A stretch of DNA of 64,000 nt, from the NCBI GenBank assembly GCA_047967505.1, contig CM106538.1, one strand, 5' to 3'. The notes under the pieces were generated by a model. It worked only from the letters and a program-made list of their open reading frames with translations, had not been told where the DNA came from and did no database searches. Positions within the stretch are counted from its first letter, which is position 1; each line of letters opens with the position of its first letter. Shown piece after piece: positions 12,417 to 23,137 of this stretch. The stretch comes from Dipteris shenzhenensis. Lineage: Eukaryota; Polypodiophyta; Polypodiopsida; Gleicheniales. A program made the position numbers and the translations under genes.

Positions 12417-12584
12417 GTATTTACCTTTTAAATGACATTTAGTATCATATTCTTCAGGTTTCTCTGTTTTTCTACCATCCGTTTCTTTTCTTTACATAAG
12501 TCACATAATTCAGTGTGATCTGCTTGTTTGGTAGTGAATGCTTGGATTATTGTTTAAGCATTATTCTTTTCTCACTTTATTCAG

Positions 12585-12755
12585 AGAAGGAGAGTAGTCC
12601 CAGATCGATCAATGATCTGAAATTGATCAATGCTGGGAAAATTCTGGAGAACAGCAAAACACTTGCAGAATCTAGGGTACCTGTGGGAGAGATTCCTGGC
12701 GGTGTTATCACTATGCATGTGGTGGTGCGGCCACCCGCTTTAGACAAGGGTCTTG
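12585..12755 (+). CDS. MUB: MUB, exon 2
   Basis: The acceptor TTCAG precedes the exon. It carries the best-conserved part of the family: SINDLKLINAGKILEN, TLAESRVPVGE and GGVITMHVVVRPP. It ends in phase 1 at CTTG|GTACGT. Reading on without splicing would add only two residues before a stop, and would lose the C-terminal lipid anchor every MUB needs. The missing third exon is found 10.3 kb downstream. No frameshift or stop is seen in any exon, so this gene looks functional. Confidence 0.93.
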
Positions 12756-13276
12756 GTACGTGCTAAGCACACACCATGGTGAAAGCAACCTTTATTTTTC
12801 TCAATGCAATGCTGGAAAATAAGCCACCTTTTCTTCATTCCGTCTTAGTTTTTAAGATTTCTTCAGTAAGCAATAATCACCAAGTCATTCATTTTAATAC
12901 TGTGTAGATTTTTTTGATGGGACAGAGAATCCCTTAAGCTTTGCTTGGTTGAGTGCCCATTTTTACAAATTTTGTTTGATGCTACATATAAAGTGGGGCT
13001 GCTTTCCTTATTATATTATTTTGGGATTTGATTAATTTTACCTTATACTTGTTCACAGTTAGTCAATTTTTTTGTCCGTAACAAATCCATGGTTGCTGAA
13101 GGTCAAGAAAGGTGTTTAAGATGGACAACTCATGTAGAGGTTATCCATGTATATCTGTCCGTACCTTTGAGCGTGGGAGAATCTACAGTTAGAATGTGCA
13201 GTTTATGGTTTTGGAGATACCGGATACCTGAACAGAGGGACTGTTATATCCTGCCTTCGAAGTTGTGGGTCAATTT

Positions 13277-13329
13277 GTTGTGCGTGTGTGTGTGTGTGTC
13301 TCTTTCTCTCTCTCTCTCTCTCTCTCTCA
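13277..13329. repeat. (GT)n(TC)n tract at the LINE 5' junction
   Basis: The GT run gives way to a TC run that ends exactly where LINE homology begins. A second CT run lies just beyond the LINE 3' end, at 15419-15433. Confidence 0.9.
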
Positions 13330-13337
13330 ATTGAAAA

Positions 13338-15056
13338 ATGGCTAATGGAAAAGCATCGGAAACAGTGCAATTGAGTGCAGAACTTATAAAATGGACAAAT
13401 GAATACACACGAAGATGCCTAGTAGGGCTACTCAATGATGCAATGCTCAATGGTTTTCCACCCGAATGGCAAGAGAATTGGATAAAGCCACTTTACAAAG
13501 GAGGGAACCGCAATCAACTTACCAATTATAGAACCATAATGGTGAGCTCCACAATGGCAAAACTGTTTAGCACAATAATTGAGTCAGAACTCAGCCTATG
13601 GGCAGAGTTGCATAAAAAAAGGGCCATTGGACAAGCAGGCTTTAGGAAAGCTCACAGCACTGTGGATCATCTGGTCACTATACGAGTTTTAATGGAGGAG
13701 AGTAGGCTACAAGGCAAAACCCTTTTTTGTTGCTTTATAGATTTTAAGAAAGCATTCGATATGGTGCCCAGAAACAGTTTATGGGAGAGAATGTTGCAGT
13801 TGGAAGTACCACACCAATTCAGGATAGCAGTTTTCAGGCTATATGAGAAGGTAACATGCCAACTCAAGGGAAAAAATGGGCTATCAACAGCGTTCTACAG
13901 CAATATGGGGGTGAAACAGGGATGCCCACTGTCACCTACATTGTTTGGCTTATGCATTGATAGACTAGAAGAATCGGTCGAGGAGACACTACAAGAAAAG
14001 AGCATAGACAGCCCTCAAATCTTGGGATATGCTGTATTACTGCTGTTGTATGCAGATGATGTTGTTTTCTTCTCACACACAGCAGAAAAGGTGGGATGGA
14101 TGATGCATGTACTTCATAAATTTTGTGTGGAAAGTGGCTTTGCTGTTAATGTCAACAAAACAAAGATGATGATAGTCAAAACAGTACAGCCAGCAAACAC
14201 ACCAAATATTATGTACAATGGCCAGCAAATTGAAAGAGTGCAAACTTTCAAATACCTAGGGGTGGATATACCAGCAAATCACAGGTGGAGTGATTGTGTT
14301 CAAAGAAGGATTGATGCAGGGTGGGGTAAGTACTATCAGTTTGAGAATGATTGCAGGAATAGTGACACTATAAGATGGGGTATCAGACAAATCCTTTTTG
14401 ATGCATATGTTGTACAGATAGTGTTATATGGGGTGGAAGTTTGGGGAGGAAGTATCTCAGCATCAAAATGGGATGATATTGAGAAGATGCAAAAATCATT
14501 CATCAGAAGGCACTTGGGAATCAAAATTACCACACCCTACTCAATCATGCTTCTAGAGACTGGCACCAAACCAATTGAAATAAGGGCATTGGAAAGAGTT
14601 TTTAAATACATCAAGAAGGTCAAGGCCATGGACATACACAGACTACCAAGAAAGGCATGGAAAGCAAGTAGAAGACTTCAAAAAACAAATAAGAGTAAGA
14701 TACTATCCTCAGGATGGTGGCTAGATATTCATGGCTGGTTCCAAAGGTGGGAAGTTGCCTCATATTTAGATAGCCCCTCAGACAAAATGGATGAGGAGGC
14801 ACTGCAAAAAGCGCTCCTTGAAGCATTGCATCACAAATGGCAATCAGCTAAGAAAAGAACTAAGTTTGAATACTATTGCCAACATATTAGTCCCAGCTAT
14901 TGGAGCACATATGCTCAAGCAAAGGACAATGTTCAAAGATACATAAGCATGCCCATACCTATTAATGTCAGGCGTAATATTGCAAGTATGCGTACCCGTT
15001 CTCATATGCTAGAGGTGGAGAGAGGAGCCTGGGGAGATACTTCAAGAGATCAATGA
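13338..15056 (+). CDS. LINE reverse transcriptase ORF (5'-truncated)
   Basis: This 572-codon open frame encodes most of a LINE reverse transcriptase. In order: NGKAS linker (residues 3-7), PPEWQ and NYRTI (fingers), GQAGFRKAHSTVDH, motif A FIDFKKAFD (around 134-142) with its catalytic Asp, motif B KQGCPLSPTLFG, motif C YADDVVFF with both catalytic Asp, GFAVNVNKTK, and KYLGVDI. A thumb and C-terminal domain follow. The catalytic residues are all present, but there is no endonuclease domain, so the protein could not drive retrotransposition alone. The ATG is simply the first in frame after truncation; a TGA lies just upstream. The stop at 15054 interrupts the zinc-finger region. Confidence 0.9.
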   Translation: MANGKASETVQLSAELIKWTNEYTRRCLVGLLNDAMLNGFPPEWQENWIKPLYKGGNRNQLTNYRTIMVSSTMAKLFSTIIESELSLWAELHKKRAIGQAGFRKAHSTVDHLVTIRVLMEESRLQGKTLFCCFIDFKKAFDMVPRNSLWERMLQLEVPHQFRIAVFRLYEKVTCQLKGKNGLSTAFYSNMGVKQGCPLSPTLFGLCIDRLEESVEETLQEKSIDSPQILGYAVLLLLYADDVVFFSHTAEKVGWMMHVLHKFCVESGFAVNVNKTKMMIVKTVQPANTPNIMYNGQQIERVQTFKYLGVDIPANHRWSDCVQRRIDAGWGKYYQFENDCRNSDTIRWGIRQILFDAYVVQIVLYGVEVWGGSISASKWDDIEKMQKSFIRRHLGIKITTPYSIMLLETGTKPIEIRALERVFKYIKKVKAMDIHRLPRKAWKASRRLQKTNKSKILSSGWWLDIHGWFQRWEVASYLDSPSDKMDEEALQKALLEALHHKWQSAKKRTKFEYYCQHISPSYWSTYAQAKDNVQRYISMPIPINVRRNIASMRTRSHMLEVERGAWGDTSRDQ

Positions 15057-15266
15057 ATTTGCCAAATGCGTGATTTGCAGGACGTGGAGACAGAAGCACA
15101 TGTTTTATTGACATGCCCACAGTATGCCCACATAAGGAAAGATTTTCAGAATGTCGTAGAGAGGCACTCAAATCTTGTGAGCCTACTCACGCATGTACAT
15201 CCTCCTATCTTGGGCACATATATTGGTAGGATTCTTAAGCACAGAGAACAATGCACGATGTCGTAG
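15030..15266 (+). pseudogene. LINE ORF C-terminus with frame disruption (Cys/His finger)
   Basis: Between about 15030 and 15085 the natural sequence shifts to another frame (GEILQEINEFAKCVICR) and then returns to the original one (DVETEAHVLLTCPQYAHIRK). The joined pattern C-x2-C...H-x4-C is the terminal finger common in non-L1 LINE proteins. The original frame therefore meets a TGA where the intact ancestor had none. The tail ends in TAG at 15264-15266, ahead of the 3' UTR. Confidence 0.6.
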
Positions 15267-15433
15267 GCTATAAAGCAGTGATACTGTGTTACTTTATCAC
15301 CCCTTCTCTTTGGGGGACAGAGACTTCCTTTTTTGTATCTTCTCTGATCAGATGAGGTCCCATGGGTCGTTTTTCGGCCCCCAGAGGACGATAATACAAC
15401 ATTCTATTCTATTCTATTCTCTCTCTCTCTCTA

Positions 15434-15957
15434 CATTCCCTCTCAGTTGCAGTTAGTCCTGCACACATGCACGCACGCACACACAGATGCTGTCTTTTGA
15501 GCACAGCATCTTATATGCACGCATGCAGACGTGTGTGTAATGTGTTATAAATAAATGAATAAATATGATGTTACACATAAAACACACACGCAAACACTTT
15601 TTTTTTTGGAAATCCATTTGCTGGAAGAAGTGATACGTGGCCAGGGCCAAAGATCCTATGGTTTCAGTCCTTCCATAGAGTCCATAGCACCCAATAATGA
15701 AACCCAATGAAAGAAAATATATACTACTGCCTAGCAGGAGGAGCCAGAACAGCTTGCCAAAGCAAGTAGTAGTGAAATAGGCCTGAAGATGTTGCTATAA
15801 AAAAACAAGAAGTTACAAGAATGAGGGGGCAATGTCAAAATAGATGAGAGGAGACATCGGCGACAAGTAGGACCATATGTGATTCGCATGAATAGAAACC
15901 CAAGGAGAAAGCAATCTCCAACCTATGCAGTGCATCTGTAGCTATGAAGTGATCCAT
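15434..15957. other. No gene seen
   Basis: Between the LINE and the L1 fragment lie (AC)n-like words, a T-run at about 15598-15608 and unrecognised sequence. The T-run could mark the reversed poly(A) end of a second retroposed copy. Confidence 0.4.
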
Positions 15958-16330
15958 TTATTGAAGCATCGGATGAATAGCTATTGCATAAGAAAAATAA
16001 AGGGTCCATTCATCAGTAAGATCATCTGCCAAAATGCTAGCAACCTTGACATATTGAACAATGAAGGGTCCATTCATTAGTAAGATCATCCGCCAAAATG
16101 CTAGCAGCAGTAGTATCTTGATAGAGCTGTTAAGATGCTGCATTTTTTCCAAATCCCTAAGATTGCATAGTTTGGGAAATGAAATCCCATTGTATAGTAT
16201 CAAATGCTTTTGCAATCCCTACATAAGCATTGGCAATATTGTCTGTAATATGTCGGCGGGGAATGAACCTAAATTGGGTAGTGTGTAACCCCTCATGCAA
16301 GAAATTTTTGATACGGCTCACTATCATCTT
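15958..16330 (-). mobile_element. L1-type LINE reverse transcriptase fragment, minus strand
   Basis: On the minus strand the segment reads NFLHEGLHTTQFRFIPRRHI, then AYVGIAKAFDTIQWDFI. This is the region around RT motif A of plant L1 elements, including 'Q..FIp.R.I.DNI' and 'KAFDtiqWdF'. Downstream the frame is broken by stops and by a 63-bp tandem duplication (units start at 16004 and 16067). It is a short dead remnant inside the MUB intron. Confidence 0.7.
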
Positions 16331-16776
16331 AGCACAACACCCCCCGCCCCCCCTTTTCCCTTTTCCCTCCTCTCTCTCTCTTTCTCTCTCACACACACAC
16401 ACACACACATTTTTTTGGATGAAAATTTTGATGCTTTATATTACACAGAAGCTTCCCCTAAATGAGGAGCTGAACATTACATCAGCAGAAGATCTCAGTA
16501 TATTACAAGTGTACATTGTAGTCCATATAATCAGTTTGTAGACAATCAAAGAAAGATTGCTGCAGAGAGCGTCAGAAAAAAGGGAAAGTGGAAAAAGTAG
16601 ATCACCAAAGACTATGTTTTCGATCCTTCCATCAGTCCAGGCCCAATAACGAACACACGCACACGCACACGCACTCACAGATGTGAGCGCGCATGCATGT
16701 GTGTATGTACAGAAATGTAAACTACGTACATACATATTTAGATAGATCTATATGTATGTACATACATATCTACATA

Positions 16777-16778
<2 letters not shown>

Positions 16779-16826
<48 letters not shown>

Positions 16827-16850
16827 CCCCCCCTCTCTCTCTCTCTCTCA
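16779..16850. repeat. (TC)n tract with central C run
   Basis: Two TC runs flank nine to ten consecutive C. Shorter (CT)n(AC)n tracts are at 16367-16410. Confidence 0.95.
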
Positions 16851-17225
16851 TGCAAGCTGAAGGGCACAATAATTTGGATATCTAAGGAGCTTACTCCGTC
16901 ACTTCGACGCAGCTCAAACAAAGACACATCGAACTCAATAAAGCGAAAGAAGCACACAAGGAAGGTAAGTGGGTGGTTTATCAGGATGTGCAAGCACTGA
17001 TTCGAGATTTCAAATCCAAACCCAAAGACTCTTAGTCTTAAACTGATGTTATTCAGGCCGCTTCAAAGATACTAAAACTTAGCTATGCATCTAAATAGTT
17101 ATCGGCTGAGTTGCCTTGGGGACTTCCCTGACTCTTTGGCTACCCAAATGTAATTGGAACTTTTTGGTGTGTACTTTGTCTCATAGGCCCATGGGGCCTT
17201 CCACAAACATTAATATAACTTCTGC

Positions 17226-17252
17226 TCTGTGTGTGTGTGTGTGCCTCTCTCT

Positions 17253-17333
<81 letters not shown>

Positions 17334-17335
17334 TA
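17226..17335. repeat. Compound microsatellite GT/CT/AC/AT/AG
   Basis: Five dinucleotide runs follow each other within 110 bases. The open frames crossing it on both strands come from the repeat. Confidence 0.95.
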
Positions 17336-17649
17336 ATATATACATATACATATATGTTTACATATATAATACATATATGCATGTATGTATTTATATACGT
17401 ATTTCTATTTTTTGGAGGGCATTTGGTCTTAGGTACTTGTTAGTTTTAGATTTTTTCCACCTCCTTATTCTATTATTTATTATTATTTTCAAATTTAAAA
17501 CATAAACTAACTCAGATAATAATAATTGTTTTCTTGTGTTTGTGTCGGCATTTCATTTGTCTTCTGATACTTTGTTTCCTTAATATAACTCGAAGTTATT
17601 GTTGTTTGGGGGTTGGGATTTCAAAGCTTAGTAAGCACCAGGTAGTAAA

Positions 17650-17860
17650 AGAGACTCTTGAATCTTTTGAAACCTAGATGACAGCTTATGCTTGGGTATT
17701 GATGAGAACATAACTGTAGCTTTGTTTACTAAGTTATTTGTATTTTTAGTTTTCTCATTTACTCATAATTTAATTTGTAATCGCTTACTGATTCTTTTGC
17801 TTGTCTTATAAAAAAATACTTTGTAAGATTGATATATTCTAGTCTTATGAAGGCATATTT
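17650..17860. repeat. Dispersed repeat, copy 3
   Basis: Matches 11570-11740 ('gcttatgcttgggta', 'tgatgagaacataa', 'gtagctttg') at moderate divergence. The frame seen in copy 2 is broken here. Confidence 0.6.
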
Positions 17861-18592
17861 TTCTGTCACCTTATCGGACATTGCAAGTTCTATAAGAAAT
17901 TTCATCTAGTCTAGCTAAGTTTCTTATTTGGAAATGTGCTATTTTTCTTGGGTTGCTTGTTTAATTCCTTTGCATTATTTCCATCTTTTTTGTTTACTAT
18001 CTCTGTTCTTATTCTTCTTTGCGGTTTATTGGGTCCTTCTTGGATCAAGGGCTTCTTTTGCGGTTTCTTGAAAGGTCCTTGGTGTGAGGGGGACTAAGTA
18101 GGGATTCTACCCAGAAGTCATGGGCATGTGAGTGGACACTATTGCCAATGACTTCTCAAGTGTATCGAGTAGTCTCTTTAGGGCCTCGTTGCTCGGTGGC
18201 AGCCTCGCTACAAAAGAGGGGAGTGTGGTCAGCACCGCCTTTTCTGATTTCAGATCATCTGCCCATGGGTGGTGTTGGTCGTCCTAACTATTGAAAATGT
18301 AAGCATGACTTCTACAATGTAGGGTTGCATGGCGTCTAGGAGGTTGCATGAGGAGCCAACAATGAAGAGTTACATGTGATCCCGTGGATTACCAGGAGAT
18401 ATCTTTTGTAAAAACTGAAAAGCAAGGGTTGCATCGGTGCATCTCAGCTAAAAATAGGGGCAGAGGTCTTTTTTGGCATGAGAGGCTGCCTTTGGATTGC
18501 TTAGAAAGACGTGGAAACATTAGGACAAAAGGCCTTCAATTAGGACAAAACAGTGGTAGAAACCTTACAAGCATCGACAGTTGGCCATTCAT

Positions 18593-18800
18593 AGTAATAA
18601 ATAGTTTATTCCTTTCAGCGCGACAGTTCTATAGGACATGCTGCTGCTGCTGATACTTCTGTCCTTCCTACTGACTTTCTAAGGAGCTTTTCTTAGTAAT
18701 AACAAGTTTATTCCTTTCATTGACAGTTCTATAGGACATGCTGCTGCTGCTGCTGCTGATACTTCTGTCCTTCCTACTGATTTTCCAAGGAGCTTTTCTT
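18593..18800. repeat. Tandem duplication, ~103-bp period
   Basis: Two adjacent units share 'gacagttctataggacatg', a GCT-type trinucleotide run of different length, and 'acttctgtccttcctactga'. The length difference lies mostly in the trinucleotide run, consistent with slippage. Confidence 0.8.
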
Positions 18801-19696
18801 AAAGGGGTCAAGTTTGACTTTCTTCTTCCAAGGATTCGTGCCTATTAAAAGCCATAGAGAAAAGTTTGCTATCCAAGTAGAAGAATCTTTAGTGGTAGAA
18901 GGTCTCTTATAACATTGAAAATCGAGAGTGTTTAATCTAGCTGCTTCAAAACTAAGAGAAATATCTTTCATCGGTGTCTCCAATATTGGTAGCTCTCTCT
19001 CTTTAGGGGATGTAAATTCCAGCAGAAGCTGTTGATTTCTTATGTAGACAATGTTGTAGTATAGCTGGTCACCTCCCCATTTGTAAGCTCCCATATGAGG
19101 AGAGTGTGGGGGAGGTGGAGTCTGGACCATGATAGGATGGGGCTGCCACATGGGCAGCACATAGGCTGCCATGTGGGCAGCACAAAAGGAGCTCACCTGT
19201 ATGTCATTGGAGGCTGCGTGTGGAGCAGATCTGATGAGCAGCAGGGAGTGTGATCAAAGGCGCAATCATCTGGACGAATCCTGAAGAGATATGCACAGGT
19301 ATTACACCCTGGAACAGATCGTAATCAGCCCAAGACATTGCAGGCACTGATGGGACACATGGCGCCTGTGTACGGGCTGCTGCAGACAACTGTACGGAAG
19401 CCTTTGAGGCTGGAAATGATCAGGAGCAGCTTCAGATTCAGGCAGAACTGCAGGGGGAGGAGAGGCGACTTTTTGGCAGGTGACATGGACAGGTTTGGGG
19501 CAGGAATAGACCCTGACTGGGTCTGCACATGGCTGGGCCAGTGGCTGGATGCCACTGGCCAGGCAGGCCAGCAGAAGGCTGTCCAGGAGCTGCCAACCAG
19601 GTCGGGCACCACGGACCAGCAGGTTGGATGGTTGGGCCTGCCTGGGTCGGCCTGAATAGGCTGCTGGGTTGGTCCTTTTTGGATGGCCTATGGCCC

Positions 19697-19705
19697 TATA
19701 AAAGG
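19697..19705 (+). promoter_or_regulatory. TATA-box candidate (TATAAAAGG)
   Basis: A strong TATA match in a GC-richer block. It is probably the promoter of a decayed LTR element rather than of a gene, because repeated LTR-like sequence follows and no ORF starts downstream. Confidence 0.4.
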
Positions 19706-19789
19706 GGAGCCATTTGAGCTCACAAGTCATCCATTGGAGCAGCAACTTGGGAGCAGACTGGAGCAGCAGGAAGCCAGCCTGAAGGACAT

Positions 19790-20297
19790 ATTCAAGGTAT
19801 ACACAACGCACCTTTGCATATGGGTCTAGTTCCCCTATTGTACTCATGGCAGCATGGGGACGAGGGGAGCTCATTCCCAACAGCCCTTTTGAGGAAAACC
19901 GGAGAACAGAAAGCCAGATCAGACAAGATGATGGTAGAGCCAACTATAGAGTAGGCTTCATCAATAACCCAATAGTGCAGGACCAATGTGACGTACAGGT
20001 CGAAGTCTACACAGCAATGCACGTGTCCAAAGCTAGGTTGCTGCAGACAAAGCTACGTGTCAGTGACAAAAACCGGCTCTGATACTGTGGTAGGAAAGAG
20101 CGCTCAAACATGCCACCTGTCCAAAGGAAACACTGGATGCAAGGATGGCCCATAGCAGTGTCAGCCTGCCCACTATCCCAAAAGAGCCGGCGGGATAGTG
20201 AGGAGGGTCTCAAACCTTGAATATATTCAAGCTACACCACAACACATCTTTGCATAAGGGACTAAGTCCCGAATTGTACACGTGGCAGCATGCGGAC
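19790..20297. mobile_element. Decayed LTR-element remnant with reversed primer-site match
   Basis: A ~73-bp sequence occurs twice (19790-19862 and 20225-20297), with 'attcaag', 'tttgcata' and 'tggcagcatg' in common. Between them, near 20074-20087, 'ggctctgatac' is the reverse complement of the tRNA-iMet primer-binding site core. That would place a minus-strand LTR to its right. A 9-bp inverted repeat (20171-20179 with 20192-20200) lies inside. Boundaries are unclear. Confidence 0.35.
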
Positions 20298-20479
20298 CCC
20301 AGCATCTGACTTACAGTACATCAGGTGGGCACAGTGGGATAGCGGACCAGCTAGGTCCTTGGGGACATGACTGTCTCCCCTAGTAGTCAAGGAGTGGAAG
20401 TGAGCACTGGCACATTTGTGAGGGGCTCGCAGCAGTATGTTGGAAATTTGGCACAACTATTCTAGAGGTTTGGAGGGAG

Positions 20480-21195
20480 GTCGGCATGGGTGGCTGAGAG
20501 GATCTAGTGGAGCAGTCGGGAGCTCCAGTGCCAGACTCTTAGACGAAGATCTGCTCTTCAGGAGTGGGAGAGAGCTCTTCGCCGAGACCTAGCATCTATT
20601 GAGAGACTCAGGGAGTAGGATCCGGGGTCCCAGTGGCTTAGGGGGTTTGGAGCTATAGGATTTGGAGGTCCATAGATCAGAGTTCTCATACCACTCTTTT
20701 CGGGCCAATGGGTCCAACAGATGACAAGATGACCAGGCAGTTTTTCCAAATCACATGACCACCGTCTGCAAGGATCCATCTCTAGCGACTAAGAGAATCG
20801 CAGGGATAGATGCACTCAGACCCGACAAGGGGTGGGCGGCATGGGTGGCTCAGAGGATCCAGTGGAGCAGTTGGGAGCTCCACTGCCAGACTCTTAGACG
20901 GAGATCTGCTCTTCAGGAGTGGGAGAGAGCTCTTCGCCGAGACCTAGCATCTATCGAGAGACTCAAGGAGTAGGATCTGGGGTCCCCATGGCTTAGGGAT
21001 TTCCTAGAGTGTGCACGTTTGGAGCTATAGGATTTGGAGCTCCATAGAGCAGAGTTTTCATACCACTCTTCTCTGGCCAATGGGTCCAGCAGATTACAAG
21101 ATGACCAGGTAGTTTTTCCAAATTACAGGACGGCAGCCTGCAAGGATCCATCTCTAGCGACTCAGGGAATCACAGCGATAGATGCACACAGACAG
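20480..21195 (+). repeat. ~355-bp tandem duplication with conserved coding remnant
   Basis: Units start near 20484 and 20839. Both preserve a frame reading ALQEWERALRRDLASIERL and end in the same TAG. Within this stretch two of the differences are synonymous and one is Arg/Lys. Further on both contain CKDPSLAT. Copy 1 has an extra TAG where copy 2 has CAG. The protein is not recognised; the Arg/Glu-rich helical look would fit a gag-like protein. Confidence 0.6.
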
Positions 21196-21199
21196 CCAG

Positions 21200-22980
21200 A
21201 CCCTGTCGTCTGGTTTATTGGTTCAAGAGGGACACTTCTCCTTGAGACAGTGACTTGCTGGCAGTGACACAGAGGAGGTCGTGGGTTCAACTCCCTAGAG
21301 TGGTAGAGGATGAGAGCAGTGGGATGGTTGGAGAAGAGATGGACATGGATCCTCAACCTTGCACATGCATGAGTTCGCTCAGTGGAAGCTATGGAGTGGT
21401 GCTCGAGGATTGAGCAGATTCCGGTATTCTCTTGCACCACCCATATTGGCAGGCATCTTCAGCTGGCAGCCACCCTCGGACCCCCTCGCGAGCTGGACAG
21501 CTTGAGCAGCAGATGCCTTAGGAGGTTATTAGCAGGTTCTGGTCACACCTATGGACCAGGCCCCGGCCCTGGCCAAGAAAGATCTCTCATTTATTTTGGC
21601 TTGTGGTACATGGAGGTCTACTAATGGGTCCCTTCTTTATGAGATGTGGGGGTAGATGGCACTTTTCATTGTTGCCAATAGGGGACATGGAGACTCTTTT
21701 GCACTGCCTATGGGGATGCTAGGCAGCCCACAGGATTTGGCAGTGCCCCCTCAGGATTATTGCGCTGTGGAGCGGATTCGAGAGGTGTTCACATGGGGCA
21801 TGGTTGGTTGGTTGAAGGGTGGCACGCCTTCCCCATAGATATGAGCTCTCTTGCATCCCTGGTGGATGGGGATACTGTGATGGCAGGACATTTGGGACTC
21901 GGTTCCCCACTCCAAACAGCATCCAGAGTTCTCATGAGAGACCAAGGTTCAGAGGGTTCCAGGATGATAGCCAAGAGGCTTGAGCACTTCTGCAAGGCCT
22001 GGCCTGCAAGCATTTTCTACATATTCACGTGTTGAGGAATCCACCGGTGGTACAGATACTCCATACTGGTTGTTGGTCTGGGGTACCCTAGGCATTGAGC
22101 TGGGACCCTGCGAGGCAGCCTGCAGGACAGGTGGCCTTTTTCTAGCGCCTCATGGATAGCTCACTCCTTTGTATTGGATAGATGGTTCTTTTCTTTGGTG
22201 GGGGGGTGGGGAACTGACATGGGTTCCCTAAGCAACTTCCAGTTTTTAATCCTTTAAAGGCCACCCTGAAAGGGCACTGGAGGTTTCGGAATATGCTTTT
22301 GGTATATGGGAAACCCGTGCCATATAATAACCAAGCAGAGATAGAGACTCTGTATATGTAGAAGTCTGCAAGGTTCCTGAGTCCATCTGGGGCATCGCAG
22401 TACCTATCTCTGAGGAGCTGGATAAGCTATGTGTGCTAGTACTTCAGATTTAACCATGTCCATGTCACCCACAGTGCACAACACTGCGTCAGGGAGCTAT
22501 CGCCATCTGCGTGTCCTGGTGCGAATCAGTGATATTACAGTCTTGCTTGCTGAGAGAGGGGTGCATCTGGGTGACGTTTGTCTGTGATGTGCTCGCAGTA
22601 GTACTAGTATATCTCATCTGGCGACATTCTGTCACTCATGTATGGTGTACCTGATCAACCAAGTATGTTCCGTTGACTAGAAGGTCTATTATAGGGAGAG
22701 ATCTAGCAGCTCCTCTACATCGAGCTCCCAAATTACGCTGTGGTATCTAAGACTCGTGTAGAGTTCAAAAGTTTGCTTTTGTGAGTTTTCTTGGTTTGGA
22801 GCCAACATCCCATGTACGAGTCATGACTCCATTTCATCTTCCATTTTCTAATGCTGCACTATGTATATATCTCTATGTCCCTTTGATGAGTTTCCAACAC
22901 AAGTATAGGAAGGTGTAGAATTATTCACACTCAAGGGTTGCCTTTTACCACGAGGGGATTAAAAAAGAAAGCTCTTAAAT
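21200..22980. other. No gene seen
   Basis: GC-richer than its surroundings, with only short overlapping frames on both strands. It is probably the continuation of the retroelement block at 19-21 kb. A tRNA B-box-like word at about 21280 has no convincing partner. Confidence 0.45.
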
Positions 22981-22984
22981 GCCA

Positions 22985-23034
<50 letters not shown>
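22985..23034. repeat. (GT)n(GA)n microsatellite before MUB exon 3
   Basis: GT run followed directly by a GA run, 47 bases upstream of the exon. Purine-rich sequence this close to an acceptor could affect splicing, but this is untested. Confidence 0.9.
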
Positions 23035-23081
23035 GCCAATGATGATCTGAAGCTTTCTTTTGTTGTTGTGTACTGGTTCAG

Positions 23082-23137
23082 AAAAGCAGCCATCAAACAA
23101 ACCTAAGAAGAGCAAGTGTGAATGCACGATTCTTTAG
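23082..23137 (+). CDS. MUB: MUB, exon 3 (lipid-anchor tail)
   Basis: After TGGTTCAG the phase-1 exon encodes a short basic linker (NKPKKSK) and ends KCECTIL-stop. CTIL is a CaaX box whose terminal Leu favours geranylgeranylation. The upstream Cys is the usual second lipid site (palmitoylation) in MUB proteins. This is the expected MUB C-terminus, in the right phase and on the right strand, and gives a total of 118 residues. Chance occurrence is very unlikely. It is too short to be found as an isolated ORF. Confidence 0.9.

Larger units (their letters stand above)
13330..15420 (+). mobile_element. 5'-truncated non-LTR retrotransposon (LINE), not L1-like
   Basis: The element starts in the linker before the reverse transcriptase domain; no endonuclease is present. 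It ends with tandem ATTCT units at about 15401-15420 instead of poly(A), as in some non-L1 LINE clades. CT runs at both edges fit a pyrimidine-rich target-site duplication. The single long ORF indicates a fairly recent insertion into the MUB intron. Clade is not assigned. The motif set and C-terminal Cys/His finger are unlike plant L1, and I would compare it with the RTE, CR1/L2 and Dualen types. Confidence 0.8.
12756..23081 (+). other. MUB intron 2, 10.3 kb, filled with repeats
   Basis: The donor is GTACGT and the acceptor is TGGTTCAG. Joining 12755 to 23082 keeps phase and supplies the expected lipid-anchor exon. The intron holds a 5'-truncated LINE in the same orientation, an L1-type fragment on the opposite strand, at least five microsatellites, tandem duplications and a decayed LTR-like block. 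A GT/GA microsatellite ends 47 bases before the acceptor. Confidence 0.85.

Noticed and set aside
19302-19943. 213-codon minus-strand open frame
   Set aside because: Composition is arbitrary with no domain, and it overlaps equally long frames on the plus strand in a GC-rich repeat block with LTR-type promoter sequence.
21220-21310. tRNA or tRNA-derived SINE, from the B-box-like 'gtgggttcaactccc'
   Set aside because: No A-box at the right distance and no cloverleaf could be drawn by eye.
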